11,715 nucleotides of DNA from an uncultured Acidimicrobiaceae bacterium (GCA_937868025.1 CALMLJ010000056.1:1-11715); one strand, 5' to 3'. Counted from the first letter of the stretch, positions 6,614-11,715 are shown. A program made the numbers and translations. Notes: a model not told the origin generated them from the sequence alone.

Positions 6614-7833
6614 CCCACGACTCCACACGTTGCGGGGACCCGCGAGCGCGACAGGTCGGAGTACACCCGGCGGAGGCGGGCCGCCGTCGTGGACCAGGTG
6701 TATCCGCGGCCGCGCTCGGCCGCTGCGGCCGACATCGCCGCGAGACGCAACGGGTGCTCGATCAGCCCGTCGAGCGCTGCAGCCCAGGCGTTCGGATCAC
6801 GGTTGGGCATGAGCAGCCCGGTGACGCCGTCGTCGACCAACGTCGTGAGACCGCCGACCGCCGTCGCGACCACGGGAGTTCCGCAGGCCATCGCCTCGGC
6901 AGCGACGAGCCCGAACGACTCGGACCGACTCGGAACGACGCAGACATCGGCCGCTCGGTAGTAGGTCGACAGCATGTGGTGGGGCTGTGGTGCGACGAGA
7001 CGCACCCGGGCGTCGAGGCCCAGCTCGCCGATCATCGCCTGGATCCGCGCCAGTTCGGCGTCGCCCTCGGCACCCGACGGCCCACCGACGGCGACCAGCG
7101 TCGCTGTCTGCGACCGCATCGCACCCAGTGCGGCGACCGCAACGTCGAGCCCCTTGAGCGGCTGGATTCGACCCACGAACAGGAGCACCGGCTCCGCACC
7201 GAGGCCCAGGGCCCACCGGGCTCCACGGCGATCGCCCGGGGCGAAGAACGCGTGGTCGACGCCGGGAGGAACGATCTCGATGCGGCCGCGATCCGCGCCG
7301 TAGAAGTCGATGAGCTGATCGGCCTCGACCCCGTTGGACGCACACACGGCATCGGAGCACCCGATGACCACCCGCTCGGCCTCGGCCCGCTGGCCCGGTT
7401 CGATGTCGCCGGTCGCGGTCTTGACCTGGGCCAACGTGTGGAACGTGGTCACGAGCGGCAGCTCGAGCTCGTGCTTGAGCCGGTGGGCGGCGACAGCGGA
7501 GAGCCAGTAGTTGGCGTGCAGCACCGTGACGTCGCCTCGGGCCTCGATGTCAGCGCCCACCCAGTCGGCGAACTCGTCGGCGACCGCCGGCAACTGCTCC
7601 TTGGCGAGGTCGTAGGGGCCAACCGGCACGTGCACGACCTCGAACAACGGCTCCACCGACACACGGGGGGCCAGGCCCTCGCGCCAGTGCCGAACGTAGA
7701 CCGAGGTCGGCACCCCTGCCTGGGCGAGGGACGCCGCCAGCTCGCGGACGTACACGTTCATACCGCCGCTGTCGCCCTCTCCCGGCTGCGCGAGCGGCGA
7801 GGTATGCAGGGAGAGCATCGCCACCGCAGTCAC
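6610..7833 (-). CDS. mshA: D-inositol-3-phosphate glycosyltransferase (mycothiol biosynthesis)
   Basis: A 407-residue GT4-family glycosyltransferase that moves N-acetylglucosamine from UDP-GlcNAc to 1D-myo-inositol 3-phosphate, the first step of mycothiol synthesis. The MshA hallmark TSPLAQPGEGDSGGMNVYV spans 11-29. The C-terminal Rossmann domain has VGRIQPLKGLD (220-230), with Lys228 for the phosphates, and PSRSESFGLVAAEAMACGTP (301-320), which contains the EX7E pair Glu305/Glu313. Length and motif order are typical. The start is GTG at 7833, so the protein begins MTAVAMLSLHTSPL as in other MshA proteins. The gene lies 54 nt after a XRE regulator on the same strand and overlaps the YbjN gene by 4 nt. 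The other mycothiol genes (mshB, C, D) are not in the window. Related GT4 enzymes such as sucrose-phosphate synthase are less likely given the N-terminal signature. Confidence 0.93.
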   Translation of the reverse strand: MTAVAMLSLHTSPLAQPGEGDSGGMNVYVRELAASLAQAGVPTSVYVRHWREGLAPRVSVEPLFEVVHVPVGPYDLAKEQLPAVADEFADWVGADIEARGDVTVLHANYWLSAVAAHRLKHELELPLVTTFHTLAQVKTATGDIEPGQRAEAERVVIGCSDAVCASNGVEADQLIDFYGADRGRIEIVPPGVDHAFFAPGDRRGARWALGLGAEPVLLFVGRIQPLKGLDVAVAALGAMRSQTATLVAVGGPSGAEGDAELARIQAMIGELGLDARVRLVAPQPHHMLSTYYRAADVCVVPSRSESFGLVAAEAMACGTPVVATAVGGLTTLVDDGVTGLLMPNRDPNAWAAALDGLIEHPLRLAAMSAAAAERGRGYTWSTTAARLRRVYSDLSRSRVPATCGVVG

Positions 7834-7887
7834 GAGCTACCCCAACAGCACACGTCGACCCGAGATTCCCGTGGTGATCCGTCGCTC

Positions 7888-8256
7888 TCAGGTTTCGGCG
7901 ACGCCGGCGTCGTTCTCGCGGCGGAACGACTCGTAGATTCGCACGAGCGTCTTCTTCTGGTCTTCGCCGATGAACGGGTCGCGCCGGATCTCGCCGATGA
8001 GGTCCGGAACGCCGTCGGGCTCGTCGAGGATGCCGGCACGCACGTACAACGTCTCGGACGAGATCTCGAGGGCACGGGCGATCTGCTGCAGGATCTCGGC
8101 GGACGGCTTGCGGAGCCCTCGTTCGATCTGGCTCAGGTAGGGGTTCGACACGCCGGCCAACTCGCTGAGCTTGCGCAGCGACATCTGGCCCACGTTGCGC
8201 TGCTCGCGGATGAACTCACCGAGGTCATGCCAGCGCTTGTCGATCTCGTCCTTCAT
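7888..8256 (-). CDS. XRE-family helix-turn-helix transcriptional regulator
   Basis: A 122-residue DNA-binding protein. Residues about 12-70 form a Cro/C1-type HTH: LGEFIREQRNVGQMSLRKLS, then the turn and recognition helix GVSNPYLSQIERGLRKPS (35-52), then EILQQIARALEISSETLYVRAG. The C-terminal 45 residues (GEIRRDPFIGEDQKKTLVRI...) are a short helical tail. The HTH and the layout closely resemble the mycobacterial Rv0474-type regulator (established knowledge by pattern, not a search result). The target is unknown; mshA, 54 nt downstream, is the obvious candidate. ATG 8256 has no Shine-Dalgarno site but is preceded by TAGCCT 6 nt upstream, suggesting leaderless translation from its own promoter, although the RsiG-like gene lies upstream on the same strand. 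Confidence 0.93.
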   Translation of the reverse strand: MKDEIDKRWHDLGEFIREQRNVGQMSLRKLSELAGVSNPYLSQIERGLRKPSAEILQQIARALEISSETLYVRAGILDEPDGVPDLIGEIRRDPFIGEDQKKTLVRIYESFRRENDAGVAET

Positions 8257-8262
8257 GGCATC

Positions 8263-8268
8263 AGGCTA
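8263..8268 (-). promoter_or_regulatory. Candidate -10 box (TAGCCT) for a leaderless XRE/mshA/ybjN transcript
   Basis: On the minus strand TAGCCT is followed by 6 nt and the ATG of the XRE gene, the spacing expected if transcription begins at the start codon. There is no Shine-Dalgarno site. It would let this gene, and perhaps mshA and ybjN, be transcribed independently of the genes upstream. Confidence 0.45.
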
Positions 8269-8318
8269 CGGCACAACCCAGGGCTGGGGCATCATCGCCC
8301 TGCGGGGGAACGCGGCTC

Positions 8319-8337
8319 GCGCTACCCCTTCAGGAGG
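8319..8337. repeat. 19-bp direct repeat, copy 1 (intergenic)
   Basis: GCGCTACCCCTTCAGGAGG here is identical to 8420-8438, which spans the last codons and stop of the RsiG-like gene. On the minus strand this copy can also be read as LLKG-stop, so it may be a relic of a short duplication of the gene's 3' end. Similarity fades at both edges. Confidence 0.7.
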
Positions 8338-8419
8338 GACGCCGAAGGCGGCCCGACCCAACAGGACCGTTCGTTCGTCGGCGAAGCCGACAACATCCGG
8401 AGTCACCGACGAGACGTCT

Positions 8420-8438
8420 GCGCTACCCCTTCAGGAGG
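8420..8438. repeat. 19-bp direct repeat, copy 2 (3' end of the RsiG-like gene)
   Basis: The second, identical copy lies 101 bp from the first and covers the final Leu-Leu-Lys-Gly codons and the TAG stop of the RsiG-like gene on the minus strand. Confidence 0.7.
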
Positions 8439-9007
8439 TCGTCGACGGAGACCGAACCGCTGCGGTACCGCCCGATGATCTCGTCTTGGACTTCGTCGAT
8501 GAGGCGGTGGACCTCGCTCCGCTTCACCGAGAGCGAGCGTTCGAACGAGCTGACCCGCTGGGCGGCCGAATCGAGGTCGTCGACCCCGAGCCCTTCGATG
8601 GCGGTCAGATCGGTCGGGTGGAGCAGCTGGTCGAGCTCGGCGAGGATCTGTTCGGTGAACTGGGGGATCTCGACCTCGCGGACGGCGCGGGGTTGTCCCG
8701 TTCCACGGGCCTGGCCGGACAGCACCTGCGGGAGGCGGCCGACCAGCTCGTGAGCCGTCTCGGCTCGACCCTGCAGTCGGGCGTGGAACTCCGCGAGCAC
8801 GATGTCGAGTCGCCCTTGCGCCATGCGGCGGACGAACGACAGCCCGGCTTCGATCTCACCGAGCTGATCACGCAGGGCGCGCAGCTCCTCGATCGGGCGG
8901 CTCTGCAGCGACCCGAGGTCGTTCGCGAGCAGCAATTCGTCGAGTTCGGTGATCACGATGGGGGTCTCCTGTCGACCGGACGGGTTGGGCATCGGTTCAC
9001 CTTCCAT
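8423..9007 (-). CDS. rsiG: RsiG-like c-di-GMP-responsive anti-sigma factor
   Basis: A 194-residue, mostly helical protein resembling RsiG, the Streptomyces anti-sigma factor that holds the WhiG sigma factor when bound to c-di-GMP. The RsiG binding pattern is E-X3-S-X2-R-X3-Q-X3-D. It occurs exactly in the first helix as Glu53, Ser57, Arg60, Gln64 and Asp68 (EAGLSFVRRMAQGRLD). It recurs in the last helix as Glu156, Ser160, Arg163, His167 and Asp171 (ERSLSVKRSEVHRLID), with His for Gln. The ending GRYRSGSVSVDDLLKG also resembles RsiG tails. Between the motifs lies a variable linker (about 90-145). ATG 9007 (GAGG about 8 nt upstream) and ATG 8992 (GAAGG about 7 nt upstream) are both plausible; GTG 9013 is less so. 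The partner would be a WhiG/FliA-type sigma factor elsewhere in the genome. Assignment rests on motifs and helical layout. Confidence 0.8.
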   Translation of the reverse strand: MEGEPMPNPSGRQETPIVITELDELLLANDLGSLQSRPIEELRALRDQLGEIEAGLSFVRRMAQGRLDIVLAEFHARLQGRAETAHELVGRLPQVLSGQARGTGQPRAVREVEIPQFTEQILAELDQLLHPTDLTAIEGLGVDDLDSAAQRVSSFERSLSVKRSEVHRLIDEVQDEIIGRYRSGSVSVDDLLKG

Positions 9008-9076
9008 CGGCACATCCTCGCGAATCCTGAGCCTGAGCCGAATGACCCACCTCGATCAATCCGGCATCGCGGTCGT

Positions 9077-9895
9077 TCAGGTCAGCGCCCAGAGCCCGAC
9101 GAGACACACCGGGGCGGTCAACAACCACGAGTCGAGGCGGCGGAGAGCGGGCGCTTTGGCCCGACTCGACGGGAGCGTCCACGACCCGAGCAGCTGGCCC
9201 AACGGACAGGCGAGGGCCATGGCAACGCCGAGCTTGCGGACGTCGCCGTCGTCGAGCAGCGGCGGCGGGTTGATCGCCGTCATCGCGATCACCACGACGA
9301 GCACCCCGACCAGGCCGGCGACGGGGCCGACCAACCGGTTCCGGCTCCCGCTGCCGATCAGGTAGTCGCCGCAGTCGTAGACGCAGGCGACCGACATCAG
9401 GTAGAGGAACGACATCGGGTCGACGCGGTGCACCTGCACCGTCGCGGCAGCGGCGAGGCCGAGGAACAGGCCCGATCGGAGGGTCGCCGATGCCACCGGC
9501 AGCGTCGTGGACAACCGCGCCTTCGTGAAGGACGAGCGGCCGAGCTCGTTGTCGGTGCCGAGGACGAGCGCGGCGAACGCCATCGCCACGATCGCGACGG
9601 CGGCGGCGCGCACGCTGCTCCACGCTCCCAACGCCATGAGCCCCGCACCGCCACCGGCGACGAGCTGGTTGACCGCCACCTTGCGGTGCTTCCACTGGCC
9701 GGCGACCTGCAATCCGCCGATCGTGGCGATCAGACCGAACAGCACGGTGATCGCGAACGACCCGACGACGAGGGCGACCAGGAGCGCGAGGAACCAGATG
9801 ACACCGAGGCGCAGCCGTGGGCCGCCCACCGGTTGGCGAACGGCGTAGGTGCGGACCAGGTCGAGGACGCGCTGCACCACCTCAGCCGCACCCAC
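9077..9895 (-). CDS. Multi-pass membrane protein related to CdsA (phosphatidate cytidylyltransferase), degenerate signature
   Basis: A 272-residue integral membrane protein with about eight hydrophobic segments between residue 32 and the C-terminus. The second half resembles CdsA, which makes CDP-diacylglycerol. CVYDCGDYLIGSGSRNRLVG (171-190) sits where CdsA has its D-x-G-A-Y-x-x-G segment. LGSWTLPSSRAKAPALRRLD (236-255), followed by SWLLTAPV, sits where CdsA has its C-terminal signature S-x3-KR-x3-KD...PGHGG-x-DR-x-D. The KD and GHGG parts are absent; only the final R-x-x-D-S...L-x-x-AP survives. So either substrate or activity differs from CdsA, or this is a related, possibly non-catalytic, protein. 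The start is uncertain: GTG 9895 overlaps the MoaD-like gene by 14 nt, while GTG 9880 or 9877 would begin just after its stop. Gene order suggests co-transcription with the MoaD-like gene. Confidence 0.7.
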   Translation of the reverse strand: MGAAEVVQRVLDLVRTYAVRQPVGGPRLRLGVIWFLALLVALVVGSFAITVLFGLIATIGGLQVAGQWKHRKVAVNQLVAGGGAGLMALGAWSSVRAAAVAIVAMAFAALVLGTDNELGRSSFTKARLSTTLPVASATLRSGLFLGLAAAATVQVHRVDPMSFLYLMSVACVYDCGDYLIGSGSRNRLVGPVAGLVGVLVVVIAMTAINPPPLLDDGDVRKLGVAMALACPLGQLLGSWTLPSSRAKAPALRRLDSWLLTAPVCLVGLWALT

Positions 9896-10124
9896 CCGAG
9901 ACCGGCGGAAGGACAGCGACCTCGTCGCCGTCGGCCACCGCCGTCGAGCGGTCGGCCTCGTCGCCGTTGACCCAGATCTTGGAGATGTCGAGCACCGCGG
10001 CGAAGCCGGACCCGTACCGGTCGATTGCTTGGTCAAGAACTTCGCCGACGGTGTCGCCCGGGAGGTCGTCGCGGCCGGTGCCGGCGGCGACGCGGGCCTG
10101 GGCGAACAACCTCAGCGTGGGCAC
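9882..10124 (-). CDS. MoaD/ThiS-family ubiquitin-like sulfur carrier with Cys-Gly after Gly-Gly
   Basis: An 80-residue protein with the beta-grasp pattern of MoaD/ThiS sulfur carriers: PTLRLFAQARVAAGTGRDDL at the start, the helix DTVGEVLDQAIDRYG (24-38), WVNGDEADRSTAVADGDEVA (51-70) and VLPPVSGG before the C-terminus. Such proteins are adenylated and thiocarboxylated on a terminal Gly-Gly to give sulfur for molybdopterin, thiamine, cysteine and similar products. Here Gly77-Gly78 is followed by Cys79-Gly80 and then the stop, so trimming may be needed first. GTG 10124 is chosen because the domain starts there and a TACGCT box lies 6 nt upstream without any Shine-Dalgarno site, which suggests a leaderless start. 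The frame is open to 10199, but the extra residues look non-coding. No partner enzyme (MoeB, MoaE, JAMM protease) is in the window. Confidence 0.85.
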   Translation of the reverse strand: MPTLRLFAQARVAAGTGRDDLPGDTVGEVLDQAIDRYGSGFAAVLDISKIWVNGDEADRSTAVADGDEVAVLPPVSGGCG

Positions 10125-10130
10125 GGGATG

Positions 10131-10136
10131 AGCGTA
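10131..10136 (-). promoter_or_regulatory. Candidate -10 box (TACGCT), leaderless start of the MoaD-like gene
   Basis: On the minus strand TACGCT is followed by 6 nt and then GTG 10124. It is one half of a divergent promoter pair, with 17 bp between it and the plus-strand box at 10154-10159. Confidence 0.5.
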
Positions 10137-10153
10137 GTCGTCGGTCCGCGCCC

Positions 10154-10159
10154 TACCGT
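10154..10159 (+). promoter_or_regulatory. Candidate -10 box (TACCGT), leaderless start of the histidine phosphatase gene
   Basis: TACCGT is followed by 7 nt and then GTG 10167, with no Shine-Dalgarno site. Its -35 region would fall on the -10 box of the divergent MoaD-like gene, so the two promoters probably compete or are co-regulated. Confidence 0.5.
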
Positions 10160-10166
10160 GGCCCCT

Positions 10167-10775
10167 GTGACCCGCCTCCTCCTCGTCCGGCACGGACAAT
10201 CGACCTGGAACGCGATGGGCCGTTGGCAGGGCCAGGCCGACCCGCCGCTGACGCCGCTCGGGCGCCGACAGGCGGCTGAGGCGAGCGCCGCCATCGGCGC
10301 GGTCGACGCGGTGTTCAGCTCGACGCTCGAACGGGCTCGCGTGACCGCCGAGATCATCTCCGAACAGATCGGGGTGGGTCCGGTGGTCTCGCTTCCCGGC
10401 CTGGTCGAACGGACGGCCGGCGACTGGGAGGGCCTCACCCGCGTCGAGATCGAAGAGCAGTTCCCCGGCTACCTCGACGCCGGCGACCGGCCGCCGGGCT
10501 GGGAGGACGACGAGGTGCTCGAGGAGCGGGCGATGTCAGCCCTCGGGACGATCGTCGTCGGCCTCGGGGAGGAACGCGGCGATGTCGACCTCGACGTGGT
10601 CGTCGTGACCCACGGCGGCCTCATCTACCAGGTGGAGCGGCGATTCGGCGCTCCCTTCGAGCGCATGTCCAACCTCGGTGCCCGCTGGATCGAGCTCCGT
10701 CGCGGCGAGTGGCACCTCGGCGACCGCGTCGATCTCCTGCACGGTGTCGACGTCACCATCCCCGACCAGATCTGA
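10167..10775 (+). CDS. Histidine phosphatase family (phosphoglycerate mutase-like) protein
   Basis: A 202-residue cytosolic phosphatase of the branch-1 histidine phosphatase superfamily. The catalytic LLLVRHGQSTWN motif (4-15) contains Arg8 and His9, the phosphorylated nucleophile. SSTLERARVTAE (51-62) supplies Arg56. LVERTAGDWEGLT (79-91) supplies Glu81 as the likely proton donor. VVVVTHGGLIYQV (144-156) contains the second His149. Length and spacing match broad-specificity acid or sugar-phosphate phosphatases of the CobC/GpmB type; the substrate cannot be read. GTG 10167 is chosen because the first strand begins there and TACCGT lies 7 nt upstream. An ATG at 10128 would add 13 residues with no conserved look. 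The 3' end is overlapped on the other strand by an acidic protein gene (240 nt if that gene runs to its stop). Confidence 0.93.
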   Translation: MTRLLLVRHGQSTWNAMGRWQGQADPPLTPLGRRQAAEASAAIGAVDAVFSSTLERARVTAEIISEQIGVGPVVSLPGLVERTAGDWEGLTRVEIEEQFPGYLDAGDRPPGWEDDEVLEERAMSALGTIVVGLGEERGDVDLDVVVVTHGGLIYQVERRFGAPFERMSNLGARWIELRRGEWHLGDRVDLLHGVDVTIPDQI

Positions 10776-10997
10776 CCCGTCGTCGGAGCCTGCCGTGAGG
10801 TCGAACCGACCGTCGTCGAGCAACTGGCGGATGGCCGATGCCGTCTCGGCGCCGCTCGCGCCCGACGCTGTGATCCGCTCGATGGACTCGAGCGTGTCCG
10901 CAGCGTCGGCCAGATCACGTTCGAGACGCTCGAGCTCCACCTCGTCGATGACGAGCGCGGTCGTGTCGGCGGCGGTGTTCGTGGGATCGGTCTGCAC
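10536..10997 (-). CDS. Acidic hypothetical protein with N-terminal coiled coil
   Basis: A predicted 153-residue, strongly acidic protein of unknown function. Residues about 18-43 (DEVELERLERDLADAADTLE...) form a heptad-like helix, resembling the helical start of DksA/TraR-type proteins but without a zinc finger. This is followed by GAETASAIRQLLDDGRFDLT (50-69) and a long Asp/Glu/Val/Ala-rich tail. The first 74 codons lie outside other genes. The start is supported by TAGGCT 7 nt before GTG 10997, the same leaderless arrangement as its neighbours. The remaining codons are antisense, in the same codon register, to the histidine phosphatase 3' end. In GC-rich DNA that register stays open easily, so the tail may be poorly conserved and is uncertain. 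Confidence 0.55.
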   Translation of the reverse strand: MQTDPTNTAADTTALVIDEVELERLERDLADAADTLESIERITASGASGAETASAIRQLLDDGRFDLTAGSDDGSDLVGDGDVDTVQEIDAVAEVPLAATELDPAGTEVGHALEGSAESPLHLVDEAAVGHDDHVEVDIAAFLPEADDDRPEG

Positions 10998-11004
10998 GGC
11001 CGGC

Positions 11005-11010
11005 AGCCTA
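11005..11010 (-). promoter_or_regulatory. Candidate -10 box (TAGGCT), leaderless start of the acidic protein gene
   Basis: The minus strand reads TAGGCT, 7 nt, GTG 10997. It diverges from the plus-strand TAGGAT box at 11048-11053 within a 63-bp intergenic gap. Confidence 0.5.
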
Positions 11011-11047
11011 GGGCGTGCGTCGGTTCGGGCTCAGATCGACGTCACCG

Positions 11048-11053
11048 TAGGAT
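11048..11053 (+). promoter_or_regulatory. Candidate -10 box (TAGGAT), leaderless start of the small membrane protein gene
   Basis: TAGGAT is followed by 7 nt and then GTG 11061, identical in spacing to the histidine phosphatase promoter and with no Shine-Dalgarno site. Confidence 0.5.
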
Positions 11054-11060
11054 CTTCGCC

Positions 11061-11492
11061 GTGATCGCAGCGGTACTGGCAGTCGAGGACAGCCGCATCA
11101 GTTCGATGTTCGTGTCCTTCTTCATCGCCCTGCTGATCGTGTCGCCGTTCGGCTACCGGCGGATCAAGGCGACGCTCGCCGAGCGCCGAGAGCTCCTGGG
11201 CCGTGTCGACCCCGACGCCGGCCCGACGGAATCGGGTGCAACGACCGGCGCCGACCCCGACGATCTCGCCACGGTGTTCGACGCGATCGCCGTCGCTGCC
11301 TCCGAACTGTCCGGCGAACCCGACGGCCACCGGGTCGTCGACGTGCCGACGTCCCCGACGGTCGAAGGCCGTCCGGCGGACCCGGCGTTGGTCGACGCGT
11401 TGCTCGACGACGCCGTGCGCCGCAGCGGGCTCGTCGCCGAACGGTCGACGCGTCCCGACGGTGGCCGCAGGCTCCGACTCGTCCGAGCGTGA
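11061..11492 (+). CDS. Hypothetical protein with one N-terminal membrane span
   Basis: A 143-residue protein I do not recognise. A short start (MIAAVLAVEDSRISS) leads into one hydrophobic span, about residues 16-30 (MFVSFFIALLIVSPF), then a basic stop-transfer GYRRIKATLAERREL, so most of the chain should be cytosolic. The rest is Asp/Ala/Pro-rich (about 48-110), with a C-terminal helix DPALVDALLDDAVRRSGLVA (107-126) and a basic ending. GTG 11061 is supported by TAGGAT 7 nt upstream. ATG 11106 would begin right at the membrane span and is the alternative. It diverges from the acidic protein gene and lies about 100 nt before the HNH gene. Confidence 0.75.
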   Translation: MIAAVLAVEDSRISSMFVSFFIALLIVSPFGYRRIKATLAERRELLGRVDPDAGPTESGATTGADPDDLATVFDAIAVAASELSGEPDGHRVVDVPTSPTVEGRPADPALVDALLDDAVRRSGLVAERSTRPDGGRRLRLVRA

Positions 11493-11590
11493 GGCGGGAT
11501 GCCGTGCGCGCCGCCGGTTCACGCGTAATTCTGTTGCCCAGGACCCCTCCTCGGAGGACGATGCTCTGACGTCACAGGAAGGAGCGCGCC

Positions 11591-11715
11591 GTGGCGGTGT
11601 TGTTGCTCAACGCATCGTTCGAACCACTGCACGTCATTCCCCTGCGACGCGCCATGGGTCTCGTGGTGGCGGGCAAGGTCGACGTCATCGCCAACGGTGA
11701 CGGCGAGATCCATTC
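11591..11715 (+). CDS. HNH endonuclease family protein, N-terminal fragment
   Basis: The first 41 codons of a gene that continues past the right edge. The protein begins MAVLLLNASFEPLHVIPLRR and continues AMGLVVAGKVDVIANGDGEI. This is the characteristic opening of the actinobacterial McrA-like HNH endonuclease family (typically LLLNASYEPL...A..L...GKAEV). The HNH motif itself would come later and is not visible. The start is GTG at 11591, with a strong GGAAGGAG site about 8 nt upstream, unlike the leaderless genes just before it. These chromosomal HNH proteins are widespread and their cellular role is not settled. Confidence 0.85.
   Translation, partial: MAVLLLNASFEPLHVIPLRRAMGLVVAGKVDVIANGDGEIH

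Noticed and set aside
6541..8478. A 645-codon plus-strand frame opposite mshA and the XRE gene
   Set aside because: It is antisense to genes with unmistakable MshA and HTH motifs; the translation is compositionally biased and has no recognisable domain.
8171..9970. A 599-codon plus-strand frame opposite the RsiG-like and CdsA-like genes
   Set aside because: The minus-strand frames carry the RsiG motifs and ordered membrane spans; the plus frame is a low-complexity shadow.
10128..10166. Upstream ATG start (10128) for the histidine phosphatase
   Set aside because: The added residues do not look conserved and the frame would run through both candidate -10 boxes; GTG 10167 fits the fold and the promoter.

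Overview
The window is high-GC actinobacterial chromosome. Many genes start with GTG, most genes are tightly packed, and a mycothiol glycosyltransferase (mshA) sits next to a YbjN-family gene. There is also an RsiG-type anti-sigma factor and an actinobacterial-style HNH protein. The gene set and the style of the CAP, DUF62 and RsiG proteins suggest a free-living member of Acidimicrobiia (Ilumatobacter-like). That lineage call is inference. I see no tRNA, rRNA, insertion sequence, CRISPR array or prophage, so this is core-type chromosome.

Layout. (1) 1-1157, minus: the first 385 residues of an AMP-forming acyl-CoA synthetase that runs off the left edge. (2) 1340-3967, plus: a secreted CAP-domain protein, then an ABC ATPase and an ABC-2/NatB-like permease, all overlapping head to tail. 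(3) 3985-5800, minus: proC, a DUF62 (SAM hydroxide adenosyltransferase) family protein and a 30-residue single-span membrane peptide, joined by two successive 4-nt start/stop overlaps. (4) 5801-6139: a non-coding gap with a perfect 12-bp inverted repeat and a plausible promoter in front of it. (5) 6140-10124, minus: a MoaD/ThiS-like sulfur carrier, a CdsA-like membrane protein, an RsiG-like c-di-GMP anti-sigma factor, a XRE regulator, mshA and a YbjN protein. (6) 10167-11492: a histidine phosphatase (plus), a convergent acidic protein overlapping its 3' end (minus), and a divergent small membrane protein (plus). (7) 11591-11715, plus: the start of an HNH endonuclease-family gene.

The genes do not form one pathway. 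The linked themes are mycothiol synthesis with its usual YbjN neighbour, probable c-di-GMP control of a WhiG/FliA-type sigma factor, SAM cleavage or sensing next to proline synthesis, and an ABC exporter.

Main points of interest: a DUF62 protein in which the catalytic Arg and His positions appear to be Gln and Pro; a two-motif RsiG homologue with one exact c-di-GMP motif and one Q-to-H variant; a MoaD-like protein whose Gly-Gly is followed by Cys-Gly; a CdsA-like protein with an eroded signature; a hidden 30-aa peptide translationally coupled to the DUF62 gene; and a repeated TAnnnT-plus-6-to-8-nt-plus-start-codon arrangement, suggesting leaderless mRNAs, at six genes including two divergent pairs.
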